From positions 1 to 11,111 of the forward strand of contig SKWP01000308.1 in NCBI GenBank assembly GCA_007128865.1: 11,111 nucleotides of DNA, given 5' to 3'. Positions within the stretch are counted from its first letter, which is position 1. Every line of letters begins with the position of its first letter. Below are positions 6,696 through 11,111 of this stretch, piece by piece. This stretch comes from Paracoccaceae bacterium. GTDB lineage: Bacteria; Pseudomonadota; Alphaproteobacteria; Rhodobacterales; Rhodobacteraceae. Made by a program: the position numbers and the translations under genes. The notes under the pieces were generated by a model, which saw nothing but the letters and a program-made list of their open reading frames with translations, made no database searches and had not been told where the DNA came from.

Positions 6696-7295
6696 ATGCA
6701 ACTCGCAGCAACAGCGTCGGCCATACCCGTAAGACCGGCAAGGGTGACCCCGGTCGTGCGCCGGCGCAACCAGCCGACCTCGATCAAGAACTGGTCGCAG
6801 GCCGGTTCCCGCATGCTGGTTTCCACCTTCTTCCTGATCACCGCCGTCACCAACCTCGGCGGCAGCAACGAAGCCGGACAATTCGAGGCAATCATCGACA
6901 CCCAGGCATCGCTGATCTTCAATGCCATCGTCTATTCCATGGCCTTTGCGCTGCTGGTCGGCCGCTACATCCATATCGTGGCGATTTCGCTGGGCCTGAT
7001 CATGCTGCTTTCGGCCACCAACGGGATGATGGAAGGCACCCACACCGTTCAGGAATACTGGAAGGATCTGGCCATCGTCGGCGCGCTGTTTGCCATAGCG
7101 GTCCAGCAGGGCGGCAACCCGCTGCCATCGATCCAGCGCATCGCACGGGCAAAACGCACCGTGACCCCGCGCCGGGTGGCGCCGCCGGCTACGGTCATTG
7201 CCATGGTCGACGGCCAGCAGCGCCGGCAGGAAACCCGCAATCATGTGGCCCGCCCCATCGGACAGGCGGCCTTTGCATCGCGCCGCGCCACCTGA
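6696..7295 (+). CDS. DoxX-like four-helix membrane protein
   Basis: 199 residues. A basic, disordered N-terminus (1-38) precedes four hydrophobic segments (about 40-54, 71-89, 92-112 and 123-137). The last, in YWKDLAIVGALFAIA, resembles the fourth helix of DoxX/DoxD family proteins, where a Lys-Asp or Lys-Asn pair begins the helix. A basic, Arg/Gln-rich cytoplasmic-type tail of about 60 residues follows. The start has a purine-rich GGGAAG immediately upstream and GGGGAG a few bases further. DoxX relatives act near respiratory or thiol redox chemistry in some bacteria, but no redox motif is visible and no function can be assigned. It stands alone: a 442-bp gap lies upstream, and trmFO follows after 72 bp, probably with its own promoter. 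The family call is tentative. Confidence 0.7.
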   Translation: MQLAATASAIPVRPARVTPVVRRRNQPTSIKNWSQAGSRMLVSTFFLITAVTNLGGSNEAGQFEAIIDTQASLIFNAIVYSMAFALLVGRYIHIVAISLGLIMLLSATNGMMEGTHTVQEYWKDLAIVGALFAIAVQQGGNPLPSIQRIARAKRTVTPRRVAPPATVIAMVDGQQRRQETRNHVARPIGQAAFASRRAT

Positions 7296-7332
7296 TCGGC
7301 CGCCGACGACGCCACGCTCGCCCGCACGGGGC

Positions 7333-7361
7333 TTTCAATTCGCGCCGTGCATCGCTATCTC
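7333..7361 (+). promoter_or_regulatory. Candidate trmFO promoter, possibly leaderless
   Basis: TTTCAA (7333-7338), a 17-base spacer and TATCTC (7356-7361) are followed by six bases and the ATG at 7368. No ribosome binding site precedes that ATG. The geometry would start the RNA on the start codon, the same arrangement seen at the cysS leader ORF. The -35 match is weak. Confidence 0.3.
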
Positions 7362-7367
7362 GCGGCC

Positions 7368-8720
7368 ATGGAAGACACGCTTCATATCGTCGGTGGCGGG
7401 ATGGCCGGGGCCGAAGCTGCCTGGCAGGCCGCGCAGGCCGGTGTCGATGTCGTCGTGCACGAGATGCGCCCCAGGACCGGCACCTTTGCCCACCGCACCG
7501 GCAACCTGGCCGAAATGGTGTGTTCCAACTCGTTCCGCTCGGACGACGACGAACAGAATGCCGTGGGCCTGCTGCACTGGGAAATGCGCGCTGCGGGCGG
7601 CTTGCTGATCGCCATGGCCGACCGTCACAGCCTGCCCGCCGGCGGGGCGCTGGCGGTTGACCGCGATGCCTTTTCCGCTGCGGTGACCGAAACCCTGCGC
7701 GCCCATCCGCGGGTGCGCATCAGCGGCGACGAAATCACCACCCTGCCCGATGCCGGGCGCTGGATATTTGCCACCGGGCCGCTGACCAGCCCCGCGCTGG
7801 CCGAGGCGATCCGCGCCGAAACCGGGCAGGATGCGCTGGCCTTCTTCGATGCCATCGCGCCGATCGTGCATTTCGATTCGATCGATCTGGACAGGGTGTG
7901 GTTCCAGTCGCGCTATGACAAGGGCGAGACCGAGGCCGAACGGACCGCCTATCTCAACTGCCCGATGGACCGCGCGCAGTACGAGGCCTTCATCGACGCG
8001 CTGCTGACCGCCGACAAGACCGAGTTCCGCGACGGCGAAACGGCAGGATACTTTGACGGATGCCTGCCCATCGAAGTGATGGCGGAACGCGGGCGCGAAA
8101 CGCTTCGGCACGGCCCGATGAAACCCGTGGGCCTGACCAACGCCCATGCCCCGCACATCAAGCCCTATGCGGTGGTGCAGCTGCGCCGCGACAACGCCCT
8201 TGGCACGCTCTACAATATCGTGGGCTTTCAGACCAAGATGAAGTACGGCGCGCAAACCGCTGTCTTTCGTATGATTCCGGGGCTGGAACAGGCAAGGTTC
8301 GCGCGCCTGGGCGGCATCCACCGCAACACCTTCATCAACTCTCCCCGCCTGCTGGATGGCGCCATGCGGCTGCGCTCGCGCCCCAATATCCGCTTTGCCG
8401 GCCAGATCACCGGCGTCGAGGGCTATGTCGAATCGGCCGCCATGGGCTTGCTGGCGGGGCGGATGGCGGCGGCCGAAATCCTCGACCGGCCGCTGGCGCC
8501 GCCACCGCCCGAAACCGCCATGGGTGCGCTGCTGGCCCATATCACCGGCGGCGCCGATGCCAGGACATTCCAGCCGATGAACGTCAATTTCGGCCTGTTC
8601 CCGCCGGTCGAGGCGCGCGGCGGGCGGCGCGGGCGGCCGGCGCGCTACCGGGCCTATACCGACCGTGCCAAGGCTGCCTTTGCCGACTGGCTGGCCGGGG
8701 CCGACCGGCATGCCGCCTGA
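7368..8720 (+). CDS. trmFO: tRNA (uracil-54-C5)-methyltransferase, folate- and FAD-dependent
   Basis: 450 residues, cytoplasmic. Makes 5-methyluridine at position 54 of tRNA using methylene-tetrahydrofolate as carbon donor and reduced FAD. The N-terminus has the dinucleotide-binding motif [14 protein letters not shown] (residues 6-19), and [12 protein letters not shown] contains C52, equivalent to the C53 thought to act in catalysis in Bacillus. [33 protein letters not shown] and the C-terminal [14 protein letters not shown] are family signatures. The ATG at 7368 matches the usual start just before the FAD motif; an in-frame GTG at 7347 would add seven residues. The stop overlaps gluQ by 11 bases, so the two are probably co-translated. 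Length is normal and frame intact. Confidence 0.96.
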   Translation: MEDTLHIVGGGMAGAEAAWQAAQAGVDVVVHEMRPRTGTFAHRTGNLAEMVCSNSFRSDDDEQNAVGLLHWEMRAAGGLLIAMADRHSLPAGGALAVDRDAFSAAVTETLRAHPRVRISGDEITTLPDAGRWIFATGPLTSPALAEAIRAETGQDALAFFDAIAPIVHFDSIDLDRVWFQSRYDKGETEAERTAYLNCPMDRAQYEAFIDALLTADKTEFRDGETAGYFDGCLPIEVMAERGRETLRHGPMKPVGLTNAHAPHIKPYAVVQLRRDNALGTLYNIVGFQTKMKYGAQTAVFRMIPGLEQARFARLGGIHRNTFINSPRLLDGAMRLRSRPNIRFAGQITGVEGYVESAAMGLLAGRMAAAEILDRPLAPPPPETAMGALLAHITGGADARTFQPMNVNFGLFPPVEARGGRRGRPARYRAYTDRAKAAFADWLAGADRHAA

Positions 8721-9600
8721 CCGGCGCACCCGCTTTGCCCCCTCGCCGACCGGGCTTCTGCACCTGGGTCATGCATTCTCGGCCCTGACCGGTGCGGCGC
8801 GGGCACGCGAGACGGGCGGGCAGTTCCTGCTGCGGATCGAGGATATCGACCTGCCCCGCTGCCGCCCTGAATTCGAGGCCGCGATCTTCGAGGATCTGCG
8901 CTGGCTGGGCCTTTCATGGCCCGAGCCGGTGATGCGGCAGTCCGAAAGGCGCGCGGCCTACGATGCCGCCCTCGCCCGGCTGGCGGCGATGGGCCTGTGC
9001 TATCCCTGCCGCTGCACCCGGGCCGAGATCCGTGCCGCCCTTTCGGCCCCGCAGGAAGGCGACGGGGTGCACCCGCCCTACCCCGGCACCTGCCGAAGCC
9101 GCAGCATGGCCGATGCCGGGCCGGGCGATGCGATCCGGCTGAACATGGCGCTGGCACTGGCGCGGCTGGGCGCGCGCGCCCCCGGCTTTGACGAAACCGG
9201 CCCGCTGCATCCCGGACACCACCCGGTAACGCCCGAGGCACTGCTGGCCGACCCCGGCGATGTGGTACTGGCACGCCGCGACATCGGCATTTCCTATCAT
9301 CTGGCGGTGGTGGTGGATGATGCCGCCCAGGGCATCACCGAAGTGGTGCGCGGCGCCGATCTGTTCGGCGCGACCGGGGTGCAGGTGCTGCTGCAGGCGC
9401 TGCTCGGGCTGCCGCAGCCGGTCTATCATCACCACGGCCTGATCCGCGATGCATCCGGTCGGCGGCTGGCCAAGCGCGACGATTCCCGCGCCATCCGGGC
9501 CTTCCGGGCCGCCGGCGAAAGCCCCGCACAGGTCCTGGCCCGCATCGGCATCGCGGCCCTGCCCGATACCGGCCCCCCGGCACCCGCCGTGGTACCCTGA
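8710..9600 (+). CDS. gluQ: Glutamyl-Q tRNA(Asp) synthetase
   Basis: 296 residues, cytoplasmic. A shortened glutamyl-tRNA synthetase without the anticodon domain; it activates glutamate without tRNA and attaches it to queuosine at position 34 of tRNA-Asp. Seen here: [15 protein letters not shown], with the HIGH box as HLGH (18-21); [10 protein letters not shown]; a zinc site of C100, C102, Y124 and C128 in the CxC...YxxxC arrangement specific to GluQ; and LAKRDDS, a KMSKS equivalent (K255 to S259). The ATG at 8710 overlaps the end of trmFO, is only seven residues before the first motif and is preferred over the GTG frame from 8665. It implies the organism makes or takes up queuosine; no queuosine synthesis gene is in view. 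Full-length GltX is excluded by size. Confidence 0.95.
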   Translation: MPPDRRTRFAPSPTGLLHLGHAFSALTGAARARETGGQFLLRIEDIDLPRCRPEFEAAIFEDLRWLGLSWPEPVMRQSERRAAYDAALARLAAMGLCYPCRCTRAEIRAALSAPQEGDGVHPPYPGTCRSRSMADAGPGDAIRLNMALALARLGARAPGFDETGPLHPGHHPVTPEALLADPGDVVLARRDIGISYHLAVVVDDAAQGITEVVRGADLFGATGVQVLLQALLGLPQPVYHHHGLIRDASGRRLAKRDDSRAIRAFRAAGESPAQVLARIGIAALPDTGPPAPAVVP

Positions 9601-9620
9601 CCCTCTTTGGGAGACCCGCC

Positions 9621-10088
9621 ATGTTCGAATCCCTGCTCCGCCGCCTGACCGGCACCGCCAGGCCCGAAACGCTGCCGGCCGAGGATGCCCGGCTCGCCCT
9701 TGCCGCGCTTCTGGTCCGGGCAGCGCGGATCAACGGCGATTATTCGCCGCCGCAGGTGGCGCGGATCGGCCGCGTGCTGACCACGCTTTACGGGCTGTCG
9801 GCCCCGGATGCCGAAGCCTTGCGCGAACGGGCCGAGATTCTGGAAGCCGAGGCGCCGGATACCGTCCGCTTTACCCGCGCCATCAAGGCGGCCACCGCCC
9901 TTGAGGACCGCGCACGCGAACTGTCGGCCATGTGGGAGGTCATCCTCGCCGACGGGGAACGCGACGCCGCCGAAGCCGGCCTGATGCGGCTGGTCGCAAA
10001 CCTGCTGGGCTTCACCGACCGTGACAGCGCCATCCTGCGCCAGCAGGTCGCGGCCCGGATGGCCGCCGGCAGCCCGGACCATGGCTGA
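9621..10088 (+). CDS. TerB-like (COG4103-type) protein
   Basis: 155 residues, mostly helical and soluble. The pattern LAALLVRAARINGDYSPPQVARI (about 28-49) and the second half MWEVILADGERDAAEAGLMRLVANLLG (about 104-130) resemble the TerB fold, with acidic turns (NGD, ADGE) at equivalent places in the two repeats that in TerB are linked to metal binding. It starts 20 bases after gluQ with a clear GGAGA ribosome binding site seven bases before ATG, so it is likely in the trmFO-gluQ transcript. Despite the family name, nothing suggests tellurite resistance: no other ter gene is present. Role unknown. Confidence 0.82.
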   Translation: MFESLLRRLTGTARPETLPAEDARLALAALLVRAARINGDYSPPQVARIGRVLTTLYGLSAPDAEALRERAEILEAEAPDTVRFTRAIKAATALEDRARELSAMWEVILADGERDAAEAGLMRLVANLLGFTDRDSAILRQQVAARMAAGSPDHG

Positions 10089-10132
10089 ACCATCCTGACC
10101 CGCACCATGGGCAGGTCGCGGTCGCAATGCCT

Positions 10133-10154
10133 CGGCAGCGGCATCAGCCTGCCG
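10133..10154. terminator. Weak hairpin at the TerB-like / creatininase-like convergence
   Basis: CGGCAG (10133-10138) pairs with CTGCCG (10149-10154) around a 10-base loop that includes the minus-strand stop codon. There is no U-tract on either side. It is the only candidate for ending transcription in the 55-bp convergent gap. Confidence 0.2.
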
Positions 10155-10971
10155 GCTTCATGTTTCCCGAACGCAGTTCGGCCGCCGCGAAGTCCGAAAA
10201 GAAGGCGGCCAGTCTGGGCACGATGGCGGCAATGATCCTTTCGCCGGTCTCGACGCTGCCGGAGCCGGGATCGCCGTTGTAGCCGACGTCATCGCCCGGA
10301 TAGACCGGCGGCCACCACGCGCCTGCCGCCGAAATCGGGTTGGCCGGGCCACCGCCCGAGGCGCGGTGCGTTGCCTTGGACCGCGCCGGCAGCCCGGCCG
10401 CCCGGGCTTGCAGGAAGGCCAGACGGTCGGGATCTCCACGCTCCAGCGCCAACACCAGCGAAGTCTCGACCTCGCCGGCATGGGTCACGCCACGGCCCTG
10501 CCCCGCCAGCATGGCGTTCACCTCGGCCATGGCCGGGGCGAAATAGTCCACATACCCGACCTCGCGCCCGCCGGTGATCAGTTCGGTGGTGATCGCGGTC
10601 AGCGGCCCGCGGTTTCCGCCATGGGCATTGACCAGCAACTGGCGGCCGAACCCCGCCCGCGCGATACTGGCGGTGATATCCTCCAGCAGCGCCTGCAGCG
10701 TGGCAAGGCGCAGGGTCAGCGTGCCCGGCCAGCTGGCATGGTGCGGCGAGAATGCCGCCCAGACCGTCGGCGTCACCAGCACCGGATGCGGACATTCCTG
10801 CGCCGCCATCAGGCTGATGCGCCCGGTGGCCAGGCTGTCGGTTCCGGTCGGCAGGTGGCCGGCATGCTGTTCGGTGGCACCGATGGGGATGACGACCAGT
10901 GCCCCGGCATCGCGGGCGGCGGCGACCTCGTCGCGGGTGAGATCGGCCCAGAGGTGCGAGCGAAGCTGCAT
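10144..10971 (-). CDS. Creatininase-superfamily metal amidohydrolase, substrate unknown
   Basis: 275 residues, cytoplasmic, no signal peptide. GATEQHAGHLPTGTD supplies E34, H36 and D45, exactly the spacing of the metal ligands in creatininase; VNAHGGN supplies H117; and HAGEVETS (164-171) gives an additional acidic cluster. True creatininase has VNGHYEN at the second site, where the Glu binds metal; here that position is Gly, as in the wider family including FAPy deformylase and MftE-like enzymes. It therefore probably hydrolyses an amide or cyclic amide other than creatinine. The upstream gene ends nine bases earlier and the ribosome binding site GAGGAA overlaps its stop codon, so the two form an operon. 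Superfamily secure, substrate not. Confidence 0.88.
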   Translation of the reverse strand: MQLRSHLWADLTRDEVAAARDAGALVVIPIGATEQHAGHLPTGTDSLATGRISLMAAQECPHPVLVTPTVWAAFSPHHASWPGTLTLRLATLQALLEDITASIARAGFGRQLLVNAHGGNRGPLTAITTELITGGREVGYVDYFAPAMAEVNAMLAGQGRGVTHAGEVETSLVLALERGDPDRLAFLQARAAGLPARSKATHRASGGGPANPISAAGAWWPPVYPGDDVGYNGDPGSGSVETGERIIAAIVPRLAAFFSDFAAAELRSGNMKPAG

Positions 10972-10980
10972 GGCGTTTCC

Positions 10981-11111
10981 TCAGACCGGCTCCCAGGGAA
11001 AGATGTGCTCGTTGCGGTCGAGCGCATAGAAGACCGGCCGCAGGGCGGGCATGGCGTGTTCGGCCACGGTCTGCGGTGTCCAGCCTTCGCTGCGGTGGAT
11101 ACCGCGCAACG
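10981..11111 (-). CDS. Unrecognised protein, C-terminal 43 residues (runs off right edge)
   Basis: The frame enters from the right edge and ends at the TGA 10983-10981. The tail reads LRGIHRSEGWTPQTVAEHAM, then PALRPVFYALDRNEHIFPW and EPV. I do not recognise the family; no membrane segment or catalytic motif is evident in this short piece. Codon use is GC-rich like its neighbours. It is the upstream member of an operon with the creatininase-like hydrolase: nine bases separate its stop from the next start, so it probably belongs to the same pathway. Confidence 0.75.
   Translation of the reverse strand, partial: LRGIHRSEGWTPQTVAEHAMPALRPVFYALDRNEHIFPWEPV

Noticed and set aside
7335..8729. 464-codon minus-strand frame across trmFO
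   Set aside because: Shadow of trmFO, which has all its family motifs on the plus strand.

Overview
The window is GC-rich, gene-dense chromosomal DNA, most likely from an alphaproteobacterium of the Rhodobacterales. This rests on the usg-family gene, the alphaproteobacterial style of TrmFO and GyrA, and a perfect CtrA-type box (TTAA-N7-TTAA). It is mostly housekeeping sequence. There is no IS element, phage gene, CRISPR array, tRNA or rRNA that I can support.

Layout. (1) 1-603, minus: the N-terminal two thirds of cysS (cysteinyl-tRNA synthetase), running off the left edge. Its last ~200 bp are clearly poorer in GC and carry an unusual in-frame insertion. (2) 604-886: a divergent control region. 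On the minus strand it appears to hold a complete cysteine leader-peptide arrangement: a promoter, a 13-codon ORF with three Cys codons ([13 protein letters not shown]) starting at about the predicted +1, and a 10-bp GC hairpin before the cysS ribosome binding site. A CtrA-type palindrome lies between this and the next gene. (3) 887-2983, plus: a membrane glycosyltransferase 2 fused to an N-terminal GspE/MshEN-like domain. (4) 3020-3286, minus: usg-family small protein, divergent from (5) gyrA, 3482-6253, plus, GTG start. (6) 6254-6695: a 442-bp non-coding stretch with a terminator-like hairpin and a long imperfect inverted repeat. (7) 6696-7295, plus: a four-helix DoxX-like membrane protein. 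(8) 7368-10088, plus: trmFO, gluQ and a TerB-like gene, tightly packed; trmFO and gluQ overlap by 11 bases, making a tRNA-modification pair. (9) 10144-11111, minus: a creatininase-superfamily metal hydrolase behind the 3' end of an unrecognised gene.

The most interesting signal is the cysS leader. The peptide, the hairpin and a loop sequence partly complementary to the cysS ribosome binding site together suggest that cysS expression responds to charged tRNA-Cys through a ribosome-mediated switch on a leaderless upstream ORF. This is inferred from sequence only; alignment with relatives and a transcription-start map would test it.
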